Assembly: GCF_011682235.2 (NCBI RefSeq)
Contig: NZ_CP076718.1
Span: 847,284 to 911,283, forward strand
Length of the DNA stretch: 64,000 nucleotides
Source of the DNA: Rhodocaloribacter litoris
GTDB taxonomy: Bacteria > Bacteroidota > Rhodothermia > Rhodothermales > ISCAR-4553
Direction: 5' to 3'
Shown here: positions 26,310 through 35,124 of the stretch, one piece after another
How positions within the stretch are numbered: the stretch's first letter is position 1
How the letters are laid out: each line of letters begins with the position of its first letter
Translations under genes and position numbers: made by a program
The notes under the pieces: model-generated
Seen by the model: the letters and a program-made list of their open reading frames with translations, nothing else
Databases searched by the model: none
What the model was told of the DNA's origin: nothing

Positions 26310-27428
26310 ATGATCCGTATCCTCATCGTCGACGACTCGGCCTTCATGCGGAAGGCGCTCTCCATGATGCTGGAGGGGGATCCCGAGATCCGCGTCGTCG
26401 ACACGGCCCGCGACGGGCTGGAAGCCCTCGAAAAGGTTCGCCGCCTCCGGCCGGATGTGGTCACGCTCGACATTGAGATGCCCCGGATGGATGGCCTGAC
26501 GGCCCTCCGGCAGATCATGCAGGAGCACCCCTGCCCGGTCATCATGATCAGCTCGCTGACCCGGGAGGGCGCCCAGGCTACCCTCGAGGCCCTCAACGCC
26601 GGCGCCGTCGACTTCATCCCCAAGCAGCTTTCCTTCGTCTCGCTCGAGATCGCCAAGATCAAGGAGGAACTCATCGCCAAGATCAAGGCGATTGCCGCCT
26701 CGCGTGCGAAGCTGTTCCGGCAGCCCTCGCCGGCAAAGCCAGCGCCTTCTCCCGGGCCCTCCCGTCCGGAAACGCCCCTGGTTTACCGCCGGGCACGCCT
26801 GCTGGCCATCGGTGTCTCGACCGGTGGCCCGGCGGCGTTACAATACGTGATCCCCCACCTGCCGGCGGACCTACCCGTGCCCGTGGCCGTGGTGCAGCAC
26901 ATGCCGCCGCACTTCACGCAGTCGCTCGCCAACCGGCTGGACAAGCTCAGCCCGCTCGAAGTGGTCGAGGCCGAGGATGGCATGGAGCTACGGCCAGGCC
27001 GGGTGATCATCGCGGCCGGCGGTCGGCACCTGGTCTTTCAGGCACGGGAAGCGGGCACCGTCGTCGCTACGCCGGACCACCCCGAGACGCTGCACCGGCC
27101 CTCCGTCGACGTCATGTTCACCTCGGCGGCCGACGTCTTTCAGGGGCGCGTGCTGGCCACGGTCATGACCGGCATGGGCCAGGACGGCCGGGCGGGCGCC
27201 ACCGCCATCCGGCGACGTGGGGGCAAGATCGTGGCCCAGGACGAGAGCTCCTGCGTCGTCTACGGGATGCCCCGTGCCGTCGTCGAGGCGGGGCTGGCCG
27301 ACGCTGTGGTCCCGCTCGACGAACTGGCCGCCACGCTGACGCAGGCCCTTACCGGCCTGTCCGATCGCCCGCTGTCTTTCCCCAGGATGCCGTCCGTCTC
27401 CCGAGACCCCCTGCCCGACCGTCCTTAA
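26310..27428 (+). CDS. cheB: Chemoreceptor methylesterase CheB
   Basis: 372 residues. Receiver domain (1-120) with VVTLDIEMPRMDG. Linker, then the esterase domain with catalytic Ser in GVSTGG (S170), His in QHMPPHFT and Asp in MTGMGQDG. CheB removes methyl groups from receptors, opposing CheR, and is activated by CheA. Last gene of the chemotaxis operon; the next promoter overlaps its stop codon. Confidence 0.97.
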   Translation: MIRILIVDDSAFMRKALSMMLEGDPEIRVVDTARDGLEALEKVRRLRPDVVTLDIEMPRMDGLTALRQIMQEHPCPVIMISSLTREGAQATLEALNAGAVDFIPKQLSFVSLEIAKIKEELIAKIKAIAASRAKLFRQPSPAKPAPSPGPSRPETPLVYRRARLLAIGVSTGGPAALQYVIPHLPADLPVPVAVVQHMPPHFTQSLANRLDKLSPLEVVEAEDGMELRPGRVIIAAGGRHLVFQAREAGTVVATPDHPETLHRPSVDVMFTSAADVFQGRVLATVMTGMGQDGRAGATAIRRRGGKIVAQDESSCVVYGMPRAVVEAGLADAVVPLDELAATLTQALTGLSDRPLSFPRMPSVSRDPLPDRP

Positions 27429-27451
27429 GAAAAATCAGAAAGAGCCGAATA
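27425..27451 (+). promoter_or_regulatory. Sigma-28 type promoter before the binding protein and chemoreceptor
   Basis: TTAA, 15 bases, GCCGAATA. The first five bases of the -10 half are perfect and the spacing is exact. The -35 half overlaps the cheB stop codon. The next start codon is about 90 bases downstream. Confidence 0.65.
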
Positions 27452-27543
27452 CCTGATAGGCTCTAGGTATGCCCGTGCGTGACGCCTGTCCGCACGTCTT
27501 TTCCTTCCAACCCTGAGATCGATACAGCCTGGAGGTAGTAACT

Positions 27544-28104
27544 ATGCGGATGCCGCATCGCATTGCTGTTCTGTCCTTCGTCCTGGCCCTGGCCGGTGCC
27601 GCCACCCCCGTGCGGCTGGAAGATGGACCTACCCCGATCCAGCAGATGTTCGTGATCAAAGAGCTGAAGCCGGACATCGAGCGCATCGGCCTGATCTGGG
27701 ACAAGAACGCCACCGACACGGAAGCGCTGATGCCGCAGGTTCAGCGCGCCTCCGCCTCGACCGGCATCAAGGTCTTCCTGGCCGAGGTGACGGACCTGAA
27801 AGACGTCGCCCCCCAGTTCAGAACCCTGACGCGGGAACACCAGGTGCAGGCCATCTGGATCCTTGAGAGCACCGGCGTGGTGGATAACAGCGTCACGCGC
27901 AGCTTCATCATCAAGAACGCAACGTCGGCCAACATGCCGGTGTTTGCCCCCACCGAGGCGTGGATCAACGAGGGGGCCAGCGTGGCGGTGCTGAAGAAAG
28001 ACGGCGCCATCTCGCTGCTGGTCAACCGGGCCGCCGCCGAGGCCATGTCCCTCACGATCCCCGAGAAATACCTGGAGCGCATCCAGTACCTGGCCATGAA
28101 CTGA
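27544..28104 (+). CDS. Small secreted protein resembling one lobe of an ABC substrate-binding protein
   Basis: 186 residues, with a GGAGG ribosome site. Residues 1-20 look like a signal peptide ([13 protein letters not shown]). The mature part has [20 protein letters not shown] and later [19 protein letters not shown], patterns of the ABC_sub_bind (TrpX-like) periplasmic fold, but the protein is about half the normal length. No transporter genes lie nearby. It is 40 bases before a chemoreceptor and probably shares its promoter, so it may present a ligand to that receptor or the array. Confidence 0.65.
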   Translation: MRMPHRIAVLSFVLALAGAATPVRLEDGPTPIQQMFVIKELKPDIERIGLIWDKNATDTEALMPQVQRASASTGIKVFLAEVTDLKDVAPQFRTLTREHQVQAIWILESTGVVDNSVTRSFIIKNATSANMPVFAPTEAWINEGASVAVLKKDGAISLLVNRAAAEAMSLTIPEKYLERIQYLAMN

Positions 28105-28144
28105 GTGTCGCTCCCCCTTCCCCCCTGTAAAGACCCCTGGTTCC

Positions 28145-30052
28145 ATGTCTGAGAAACAACAATCCACGTCACGCGCCGCTCGCCTCTCGCTCGCGCATCT
28201 GAAGCTGCGACAGCGGTTTCTGATTCAGTTGGGCGGACTCGCGGTGCTGGTCTTCATCCTGTTCTTCGCCTTCGCCCAGTACAGCCTCAACCAGACCGTC
28301 AAGGAGTTCGAGCAACGGAGCATCCTGCTGGCGGAGACGCTCGGGGCCGAGTCGGCCTTGAACCTGGTGATGCAGGACGAAGAGGGCCTGCAGGAGCGCC
28401 TGACCAAAGTGGTCGAGAGCGGCAACGCGGTGGCCGGCGGCTTCTTCGACCCGAGCGGTGACGTGGTGGCCGAATACCGGCTCACGGATGCCCTTCGGGA
28501 GGAGGACCGTCTCGTCCATACCGAAGCACCGCTGCGCTGGAGCCAGACGCCGGGCGGCCAACCGATCCTCATCGCCGTTTCCGACATCCGCCTGCAGGAC
28601 GACGCTTCGGAGGAAGCCGTGGGACACGTGCTGGTGGCCGTGCCGGCAGTCAGCATCCAGGCACAGAGGCGGAACGGGCTCTTGCTGTCCCTGGCGATTC
28701 CGGCCCTGGTTGCGCTGTTGTCGTGGCTGGTGCTCGTCCAGGTGCGCCGTACGGTGGTACAGCCGGTCGAGCAGCTCCGTGCGGCGGCCGGCGCCGTCAC
28801 CCAGGGCGACCTGTCCGTGCGGGTCGACATCAGGCAGCACGACGAGATCGGCGAGCTGGCCGCCTCGTTCAACACGATGGTCGAAGCCAGCGAGCGGAGT
28901 ACGCAGGCCCTGCAACGCCAGACCGAAGAGGCCGAGGCGGCCCAGCAGCGGGCCCTGGAGTTGCAGCAGAAAGCCGAGGCCGAGCGCCGCTACCTGCGCG
29001 AGCAGTTTGCCCGCATCTCGGAGGTCATCTCCGCCGTCACCCGGGGCGACCTCACGCGCCGCCTCACGGCCAGCCGCGACGACGAGGTGGGCGAGTTGAT
29101 CCGGCAGATCAACCAGATGGTGCACGACCTCGAAGACCTGATCCGGGATGTGCACGCCTCCGGCAACGAACTGGCCCAGGCCGCCTACCGGGTCGCTTCC
29201 TCCGCCGAGGAGATGTCCGCCGGCGCCAAAGACCAGGCCAACCAGACCCACGAAGTGGCAGCCGCCATCGAAGAGATGTCGGCGACCATCGCCGCCTCCT
29301 CGCGCAACGCGTACGAGGCCAACGAGATGGCCAAGCGGGCCTCGACCCTGGCCACCGAAGGCGAGCAGGTCTTCCGCGAGACGACCGAGGGGATGAAAAG
29401 GATCGCCACGATCGTGAAAGAGTCGGCCGAGAAGGTCACAGCCCTGGGTGAGTCCAGCGCACAGATCGGCGAGATCATCCAGGTCATCGGGGGTATCGCC
29501 GACCAGACGAACCTGCTGGCCCTCAACGCCGCCATCGAGGCAGCCCGGGCCGGCGAGCAGGGGCGGGGCTTCGCCGTCGTGGCCGACGAGGTGCGCAAGC
29601 TGGCCGAACGCACCAGCGAAGCGACGAAGCAGATCGCAGACATGATCACGCGCATCCAGCACAAAACCGACGAGGTGGTCGCGTCCATGACGCGGGGCAA
29701 CGAAGAGGTGGAAACCGGCCTCCGCCAGGCTGACAACGCCTCGCACGCCCTCAGCGAGATCATCGAATCCATCAACCGGATGGTGGCCATGATCGACCAG
29801 ATCGCTGCCGCAAGCCAGCAGCAGGCCACCACCAGCAGCCAGATCTCGCAAAACGTCGACTCGATCTCGTCGGTAGCCACCGAGGTCTCGAACGCCACGA
29901 CGGAACTGGCCTATACCGCCGACATCATGAACCGCCAGGTGGAAACACTGCGCACCCTGATTGAGCGCTTCACCATCAGCGAGGCGGCCACGCCCGAATC
30001 CGACGAAGCAGCCTACCCCGGCGGCGACGGAGCCCCTCACCTGGCTGGCTAA
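28145..30052 (+). CDS. Methyl-accepting chemotaxis protein
   Basis: 635 residues. Membrane helices about 25-50 and 178-202 enclose a sensor part of roughly 125 residues. A HAMP domain follows at about 200-255, then a coiled segment and a second HAMP-like unit ([20 protein letters not shown]). The signalling domain has the hairpin tip [20 protein letters not shown] and [20 protein letters not shown], with Q/E-rich methylation helices on both sides. No CheR-binding pentapeptide at the end. It signals to CheA-CheW. Confidence 0.95.
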   Translation: MSEKQQSTSRAARLSLAHLKLRQRFLIQLGGLAVLVFILFFAFAQYSLNQTVKEFEQRSILLAETLGAESALNLVMQDEEGLQERLTKVVESGNAVAGGFFDPSGDVVAEYRLTDALREEDRLVHTEAPLRWSQTPGGQPILIAVSDIRLQDDASEEAVGHVLVAVPAVSIQAQRRNGLLLSLAIPALVALLSWLVLVQVRRTVVQPVEQLRAAAGAVTQGDLSVRVDIRQHDEIGELAASFNTMVEASERSTQALQRQTEEAEAAQQRALELQQKAEAERRYLREQFARISEVISAVTRGDLTRRLTASRDDEVGELIRQINQMVHDLEDLIRDVHASGNELAQAAYRVASSAEEMSAGAKDQANQTHEVAAAIEEMSATIAASSRNAYEANEMAKRASTLATEGEQVFRETTEGMKRIATIVKESAEKVTALGESSAQIGEIIQVIGGIADQTNLLALNAAIEAARAGEQGRGFAVVADEVRKLAERTSEATKQIADMITRIQHKTDEVVASMTRGNEEVETGLRQADNASHALSEIIESINRMVAMIDQIAAASQQQATTSSQISQNVDSISSVATEVSNATTELAYTADIMNRQVETLRTLIERFTISEAATPESDEAAYPGGDGAPHLAG

Positions 30053-30098
30053 CTCCGCACCCCGGCCGCCCCCACGTACGGCAACAGCCCGATCCCCC

Positions 30099-30135
30099 AG
30101 AGGCCTCGGTACGGATTACCGAGGCCTCTTTTTTT
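30099..30135 (+). terminator. Intrinsic terminator after the chemoreceptor gene
   Basis: A perfect 13-bp stem (30099-30111 with 30117-30129, loop CGGAT) runs straight into seven T (30129-30135). One of the clearest terminators in the window. Confidence 0.92.
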
Positions 30136-30170
30136 CGGACACCCTGCCCGATCCGCCGTACCAACTCCAC

Positions 30171-30197
30171 TTAAAAAGCACCCTGAGAAACCGATAC
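30171..30197 (+). promoter_or_regulatory. Sigma-28 type promoter before motA
   Basis: TTAA, 15 bases, ACCGATAC, seven bases of which fit the -10 core CCGATA and spacing; a TAAA one base further on is also available with 14-base spacing. It lies right after the chemoreceptor terminator and about 100 bases before motA. Confidence 0.68.
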
Positions 30198-30295
30198 TGT
30201 CGATACCGTTCGCGCCCCGCCCGGACATACCACGTTCTGCCTCCTCGGCCACGCCATGATGGGCCCGGGGCATTCCTCAGGCCAGCATCCGTTTC

Positions 30296-31084
30296 ATGAA
30301 AACGACACCGATCGGCATTGCCGCAGGTTTCGCCCTCATCTTCGGCGCCATCTTCCTGGGCGACGGCTGGGCCACCTTCTTCGACCCGGCCTCCCTGATC
30401 ATGGTGCTGGGCGGCACCGCCTCGGCCCTGATGGTGGCCTTCTCGATCGACGAACTCAAACTGGGGCTCGGCGGGGCCAAACAACTGTTTTCCTTCAAAC
30501 CACCCGACCTGGAACACTACGTCACCCTTTTCGCCGAGCTCTCGCGCACGGCCCGCCGGGAGGGCCTGCTGGCCCTGGACCGCCAGATCCAGCAATGCGA
30601 CGACCCGTTCATGCGGATGGGCCTGGAGATGGCCGTCGACGGCATCGAAGAGCAGGAGATCGACGACCTCATGCGAGGACGGATCGCCACGGAAACCGCC
30701 CGGCTGGCCCTGACGCCGAAGTTCTTCAACGCCGCCGGCACCTATGCCCCGTCCTTCGGCATGGTCGGAACGCTCATCGGCCTGATCCAGATGATGCAGA
30801 ACCTGACGGACCCCTCGGCCATCGGGGCCGGTATGGCCGTGGCCATGATCACGACGTTCTACGGCGCCCTGCTGGCCAACCTGGTCTTCCTGCCCTGCGC
30901 CAACAAGGCCAAGGCCCAGATGAACGACCTCCTCCTGGCACGCGACCTGGTGCGCACCGGCGTGCTGAGCATCGTGCGCGGCGAAAGCCCGAGCATGGTC
31001 GAGAAACGGCTTCGCCTCTTCCTCTCCGAACAAACCGAAGCCGCCCCGGCCGAAAACGACTCCCCCCTGAAAAAAGCGGCCTGA
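30296..31084 (+). CDS. motA: Flagellar motor stator protein MotA (PomA type)
   Basis: 262 residues with four membrane helices. The first (IGIAAGFALIFGAIFLGDGW), the LIMVLGGTASALMV helix and the FFNAAGTYAPSFGMVGTLIG loop and helix are typical of the MotA/PomA family. The cytoplasmic loop carries charged residues for FliG contact. MotA5-MotB2 forms the ion-driven stator. The sodium or proton type cannot be decided safely here, though the sequence is closer to PomA in length. Confidence 0.96.
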   Translation: MKTTPIGIAAGFALIFGAIFLGDGWATFFDPASLIMVLGGTASALMVAFSIDELKLGLGGAKQLFSFKPPDLEHYVTLFAELSRTARREGLLALDRQIQQCDDPFMRMGLEMAVDGIEEQEIDDLMRGRIATETARLALTPKFFNAAGTYAPSFGMVGTLIGLIQMMQNLTDPSAIGAGMAVAMITTFYGALLANLVFLPCANKAKAQMNDLLLARDLVRTGVLSIVRGESPSMVEKRLRLFLSEQTEAAPAENDSPLKKAA

Positions 31085-31096
31085 CCCCCTGTTGCC

Positions 31097-31852
31097 ATGC
31101 CCGAACCGATGCAACCGGAACCGGAAAGCGACGAGCCTTCGGCGCCGTTCTGGATGACGACCTTCAGCGACATGGCCACGCTGTTGCTGACGTTCTTCGT
31201 CATGATCGTGGCCATGTCCGAGGTGGAGGTGAAAAAGTTTCAGGAGGCCCTGAGCTACTTCCAGGGTCGCACGAGTATCCTCAGCCACGATGCCGTCATC
31301 CCACCACCGACGAAACAGATCATCACCCAGCCGGAGAAAGCCCGCGAACTGGTGGAAAAATATGAGATGGTGATGAAATACCTCGTCGAGCACGGCCTGC
31401 AGGACAAGGTGCAGGTCAACCTGCGAGAGGAGGGCGTGCACGTGCTCATTTCCGACTCGGTCATGTTCCGGTCCGGCGAGGCCGAAATCATCGAACCGTC
31501 GCGGTCGCTGCTCCGGCTGATCGCGGGCATCCTGAGCGAAGACATCACCGAGGTGCTGGTCGAAGGACATACCGACAACCGGCCGATCCATACCAGCCAG
31601 TACCCGAGCAACTGGGAGCTCTCGGCGGCCCGGGCCGCGGCGGTCGTACGGTTTTTGCTCGAGCAGAACTCGGCCCTCGACCCGGAACGGTACGCCGCCG
31701 TCGGATACGGCGAGTATCAGCCCCTGGCCTCCAACGAGACGGCGGCCGGCCGGGCCAAAAACCGACGTGTAGAAATCCTGTTCAGCATAGAACCATGGCA
31801 GAAGAAATCCGCGAGCAAGACGCTCCTGCCGGAGCCGAAGAAGATCCCGTAA
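31097..31852 (+). CDS. motB: Flagellar motor stator protein MotB
   Basis: 251 residues. A single membrane helix WMTTFSDMATLLLTFFVMIV carries the ion-binding D25. The periplasmic OmpA-like domain has VLVEGHTDNRPI and NWELSAARAAAVVRFL for peptidoglycan binding. The last 58 bases overlap the start of fliL, so the two proteins are read in different frames there. Confidence 0.96.
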   Translation: MPEPMQPEPESDEPSAPFWMTTFSDMATLLLTFFVMIVAMSEVEVKKFQEALSYFQGRTSILSHDAVIPPPTKQIITQPEKARELVEKYEMVMKYLVEHGLQDKVQVNLREEGVHVLISDSVMFRSGEAEIIEPSRSLLRLIAGILSEDITEVLVEGHTDNRPIHTSQYPSNWELSAARAAAVVRFLLEQNSALDPERYAAVGYGEYQPLASNETAAGRAKNRRVEILFSIEPWQKKSASKTLLPEPKKIP

Positions 31853-32331
31853 AGGAGAAAAAGGGCGGAAAGTCCTTCCTCTTGCTGCTCCTGCCGCTGC
31901 TCGTCCTGTCGCTGGCGGGCGGCGGCTGGATCGCATTCAACCATTATTCGAGCCTGGTGCAGGCGGCCGAAATAATTGGGCGCGATTTTAGCTCCGGCGA
32001 GAAGCCGAAAAAAGAGGAGCCGATCCAGTACGGCCACTTCCGGGAGCTTCAGGGGTTGATCGTCAACCCGTCCGACAGTGAAGGCCGCCGCTTTCTGATG
32101 CTCAACATCGGGCTGGAAGCGGCCAAGGAGAAGGTGCTGTCGGAACTGGAGCAGAAAGACGTGGTCGTACGCGATACGATCCTCCGGCTGCTGAGCCGGC
32201 GTACGGTAAGCGAACTGTCCGACATCTCATTGCGCGAGGAGATCAAACAGGAGCTCCTGACGGCCATCAACGAGATCGTACAGGACGGCAAAGTCGACCG
32301 GCTCTATTTCACCCAGTACGTCCTTCAGTAG
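31795..32331 (+). CDS. fliL: Flagellar basal body protein FliL
   Basis: 178 residues. A cytoplasmic acidic N-terminus, one membrane helix (about 27-50), and a periplasmic stomatin-like domain with RFLMLNIGLEA and the ending INEIVQDGKVDRLYFTQYVL that is a strong FliL signature. FliL rings surround and stabilise the stator. The ATG lies inside motB in another frame; no later start would keep the membrane helix complete. Confidence 0.92.
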   Translation: MAEEIREQDAPAGAEEDPVKEKKGGKSFLLLLLPLLVLSLAGGGWIAFNHYSSLVQAAEIIGRDFSSGEKPKKEEPIQYGHFRELQGLIVNPSDSEGRRFLMLNIGLEAAKEKVLSELEQKDVVVRDTILRLLSRRTVSELSDISLREEIKQELLTAINEIVQDGKVDRLYFTQYVLQ

Positions 32332-32386
32332 CGATCCGGGCGGTTTCCGGCCGGGTCGCCGGGTTCACCAGCAGGGCGCCAGCACC

Positions 32387-33421
32387 ATGACGAAACCGCT
32401 CAGCCAGGACGAGATCGACATACTCCTTGAGGTCCGGAGCCAGCTCGGGGATCAGGAGGCGAGCGAATACGATTTCGAGGCGCTCTCCACGATGATCGAG
32501 CTGGATGCGGAGAAGCGGATCAGCCTCTACAATTTCAAGCGGCCCCGCCTCTTCTCCCAGGACCAGATGCGTCTGCTCAACTATGTGCACGACGCATTCG
32601 CACGGGACCTCTCGGTCTACCTCTCGGCCCAGCTCCGCACCATCGTCGACATCAACCTGACGGCGATGGATCAGGTGCTCTATTCGGAATACGTGATGTC
32701 GAGCGCCCCGCCGTCGGCCCTCTACGTCATCGAAGTGAAGGAACTCGCCCAGCAGTTCGTCTTCGAGCTGGACCCACGCCTGGTCATCTTCACCATCGAG
32801 AAGCTCTTCGGGGGCCCCGGCACGTTCCTGCGCAAGCCGCGCGAGCTTTCCCAGATCGAGCGGCGCATCATGAGCAAGATCATGGGGCGCGTTCTCCGGG
32901 AGCTGCAGAAAGCCTGGCAACAGGTCTATGGTATTTCCCTCCAGGAGACGGCGTTCGAATCGAACGCGGAGTTCGTGCAGATCATTCCCGGGGTGGAACC
33001 GGCCCTGGTCGGCACCTTCGAGGTCTCGATCTACGAGCAGCAGTCGTTCATCAACATCTGCTATCCGTACATCCTGCTGGAACGGATGCTCGGGCGCACC
33101 GGCATCAAGCAGTGGCTCTCGAACACCACCACCCAGGTCGATCCCCGGGTTCGTGCCCGCTATGAGAGCATGCTGCGCAACACCATCGTGGAGATGCGGG
33201 CCGAACTGGGCCGAACCCGCCTGCCGGTTTCCGAGCTGACGCAGCTGCAGGTCGGGGACGTGATCCCGCTCGAGCAGCGGGTGACCGACGCCGTCCGCGT
33301 CTTCGTCGGGCAGCGCGATCGGTTCCGGGCTACCTCGGGCCGGGTCGGCAAACGCCGCGCCCTCAAAATCCTGGACGTGATCGAACCCCAATTCATGGAA
33401 GAGGACGATGAGCTCACCTGA
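32387..33421 (+). CDS. fliM: Flagellar motor switch protein FliM
   Basis: 344 residues. N-terminal CheY-P binding peptide LSQDEIDILL (5-14). Middle domain with LYNFKRPRLFSQDQMRLLNY and the GGPG loop (140s), C-terminal SpoA domain. FliM joins FliG and FliN in the C ring and receives CheY-P. It shares its opening peptide with the four motifs at the end of the CheZ-like protein. The end overlaps the next gene by 14 bases. Confidence 0.97.
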   Translation: MTKPLSQDEIDILLEVRSQLGDQEASEYDFEALSTMIELDAEKRISLYNFKRPRLFSQDQMRLLNYVHDAFARDLSVYLSAQLRTIVDINLTAMDQVLYSEYVMSSAPPSALYVIEVKELAQQFVFELDPRLVIFTIEKLFGGPGTFLRKPRELSQIERRIMSKIMGRVLRELQKAWQQVYGISLQETAFESNAEFVQIIPGVEPALVGTFEVSIYEQQSFINICYPYILLERMLGRTGIKQWLSNTTTQVDPRVRARYESMLRNTIVEMRAELGRTRLPVSELTQLQVGDVIPLEQRVTDAVRVFVGQRDRFRATSGRVGKRRALKILDVIEPQFMEEDDELT

Positions 33422-34295
33422 TTTCGAGAAGCATATCGCCGGTGCCCGGGAGGCCCTCCGTGCTTTTCTGGAAACCCTCCTGGGCCAGGAGATCCTCCTT
33501 CAGGCGGAGGCCCCCGTGGCCACCTCCCGGAACGCCGCCCAGGAGGCCGGCGCGTCCCTGTTCACGCTGCTGGCCCGGGGCGACGTCGCCTTCGCCGTAC
33601 AGCTCGACCCGAAATGGCTGCCGCTGCTTTCGAAGGCGATGCTGGGCGAGCCGATCGAGGTCGGCGACGAGGGTTATGAGGATCTGGCCCGCGAGCTCGC
33701 CGGCCAGGGCTACGGCGCCGTACGCAACCAGCTCTCCGGGACCGGTGTGGCCCTGGGCGAGGTCAGCTTCGAGGTGCTGCCGCCCGGCGCCCCGCTTCCC
33801 GAAGACACGCTCGACGAGGCGCTGTCCGCCGTCGCCTTTCACCTGGAACTGGCTGGCGACACGCTGAAAGGTACCGTGCTGCTGCCGGCACCCGCCCGGC
33901 AACCCGCCGCGGCCACCGCAGCCGGAGCCCCGGCTCCCGCCCCCTCGCCGGCCGAGACCCCGTCCCAGGGCCAGCCGGTCCCGATCTCGCCCCTGAACTT
34001 TCCCGACCTGGGCAAGGAAACCCTCGGCGAAAACAACCACACCTTCGGGCTGCTGGCCGACGTCGAGCTGGAGGTCACGGTGGAGCTGGGCCGGCGGCGC
34101 CTGCCCCTGGCCGACATCCTCCGCCTCACCAACGGCAGCGTCATCGAACTCGAAAAGCTGGTCGGGGAGCCGCTGGACATCTACGCCAACGGCCGCTTCA
34201 TCGCCGAAGGCGAAGCCGTCGTGATCGACGAGCAGTTCGGCATCCGCATCACCAGCCTGGCCTCCACCCGCAACCGCGACAAGGTGTTCCACTGA
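33408..34295 (+). CDS. Flagellar motor switch protein FliN/FliY with extra N-terminal domain
   Basis: 295 residues, well above FliN alone (about 100-140). The C-terminal part (about 215-290) is a SpoA domain with LLADVELEVTVELGRRRLPL and LEKLVGEPLDIYANGRFIAE, the FliN signature. The N-terminal about 150 residues have a CheC/FliY-like look (a helix-rich domain with EGYEDLARELAGQGYGAVRN) and a proline-alanine linker. It should sit at the base of the C ring. Whether the N-domain keeps phosphatase function, as in FliY, is unclear: no clear D/SxxxExxN motif is visible. Confidence 0.88.
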   Translation: MSSPDFEKHIAGAREALRAFLETLLGQEILLQAEAPVATSRNAAQEAGASLFTLLARGDVAFAVQLDPKWLPLLSKAMLGEPIEVGDEGYEDLARELAGQGYGAVRNQLSGTGVALGEVSFEVLPPGAPLPEDTLDEALSAVAFHLELAGDTLKGTVLLPAPARQPAAATAAGAPAPAPSPAETPSQGQPVPISPLNFPDLGKETLGENNHTFGLLADVELEVTVELGRRRLPLADILRLTNGSVIELEKLVGEPLDIYANGRFIAEGEAVVIDEQFGIRITSLASTRNRDKVFH

Positions 34296-34419
34296 GGCCG
34301 TGCCATACGGCTGCTCCGCGCCTGAACACCGGGCCGTCTTGTGGAGCGCCCCCGTGGCCCTGGCGGGAGAGACGCCACGTGCCCGGCGGGCCGCCGCACG
34401 GCGCCCCCCTCTTCTCCCG

Positions 34420-34435
34420 TGGCATCGTTTTGGCT
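34420..34435 (+). promoter_or_regulatory. Sigma-54 type promoter before fliO
   Basis: TGGCAT, five bases, TGGCT; GG at 34421-34422 and GC at 34433-34434 are 12 bases apart, with one mismatch in TTGC. It is in the 214-base gap after fliY, about 65 bases from the expected start to the fliO GTG. Confidence 0.65.
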
Positions 34436-34509
34436 CAAGGTGACGGCGTGATCGAAAAGCGGGGTTTCCTCCGCCCCGTACCGGTTCGTCACGCAATCCA
34501 TGCCGCACC

Positions 34510-35124
34510 GTGAGCAAATTCTTCCCCTTCCCCGTGGCCGGTACCGGCCTTTCCCGCCCGGTTGCCGCGGCTTCGCGCCGCCCGCTGATCCGGGCCGCCC
34601 TGTTTCTGGCCGCGCTGGCGCTGCTGTGGCTGGCGATGCAGCTCATGCCGGCCGGCCCGCCTGACGCCACCCGGCCTCCGGTCTATTCGGACGCTTCCGG
34701 CACCGTGGCCGCCTCGCCGGAGCGGGGCCCGGCGTCGCGCCGCGAGGTGTCCGTCCTGCGCCCCGGGTACGTGCTCGTCCTCCTGCTGCTGGGCGGCGGC
34801 CTCGGGCTGGCCTACTACCTGCGCCGCCGCTCCCCCGGCGGGGCGGGCTCGGCGATCCCGCTGCGCCCGCTGGGCCAGCTCCAGCTCGCCCCCCAACAGC
34901 AGCTTCGCCTGGTCGCCTGCGGGGACGACGTGCTGCTGCTCGGCGTGACGACCGGCCAGATCACCCTGCTGAAAACCTATCCGCGCGAGGCGCTGGAACC
35001 GCCCGGCGAGACCACGCCCACCGAAACGCCGGGGATCGCCCCCGGGGAACCGCCCCCCGGCCGCCCCTTCGCCGAACTGCTGGAGACCCTCGCCCAACGT
35101 CCCCTGTCTTCCCCGACCCCATGA
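34510..35124 (+). CDS. fliO: Flagellar biosynthesis protein FliO
   Basis: 204 residues, GTG start. Two membrane helices (about 25-46 and 79-98: YVLVLLLLGGGLGLAYYL) followed by a small cytoplasmic domain LRPLGQLQLAPQQQLRLVAC and GDDVLLLGVTTGQITLLKTY, the typical FliO pattern. FliO helps FliP assemble in the export gate. The stop overlaps the fliP ATG (ATGA). Confidence 0.85.
   Translation: MSKFFPFPVAGTGLSRPVAAASRRPLIRAALFLAALALLWLAMQLMPAGPPDATRPPVYSDASGTVAASPERGPASRREVSVLRPGYVLVLLLLGGGLGLAYYLRRRSPGGAGSAIPLRPLGQLQLAPQQQLRLVACGDDVLLLGVTTGQITLLKTYPREALEPPGETTPTETPGIAPGEPPPGRPFAELLETLAQRPLSSPTP

Noticed and set aside
23718..26528. Very long open frame on the minus strand opposite cheA
   Set aside because: It is the mirror of GC-rich codon use in cheA and cheZ. 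It also repeats the HPt duplication as a tandem of the same meaningless peptide. Similar long antisense frames opposite fliD, fliM and flhA were dropped for the same reason.
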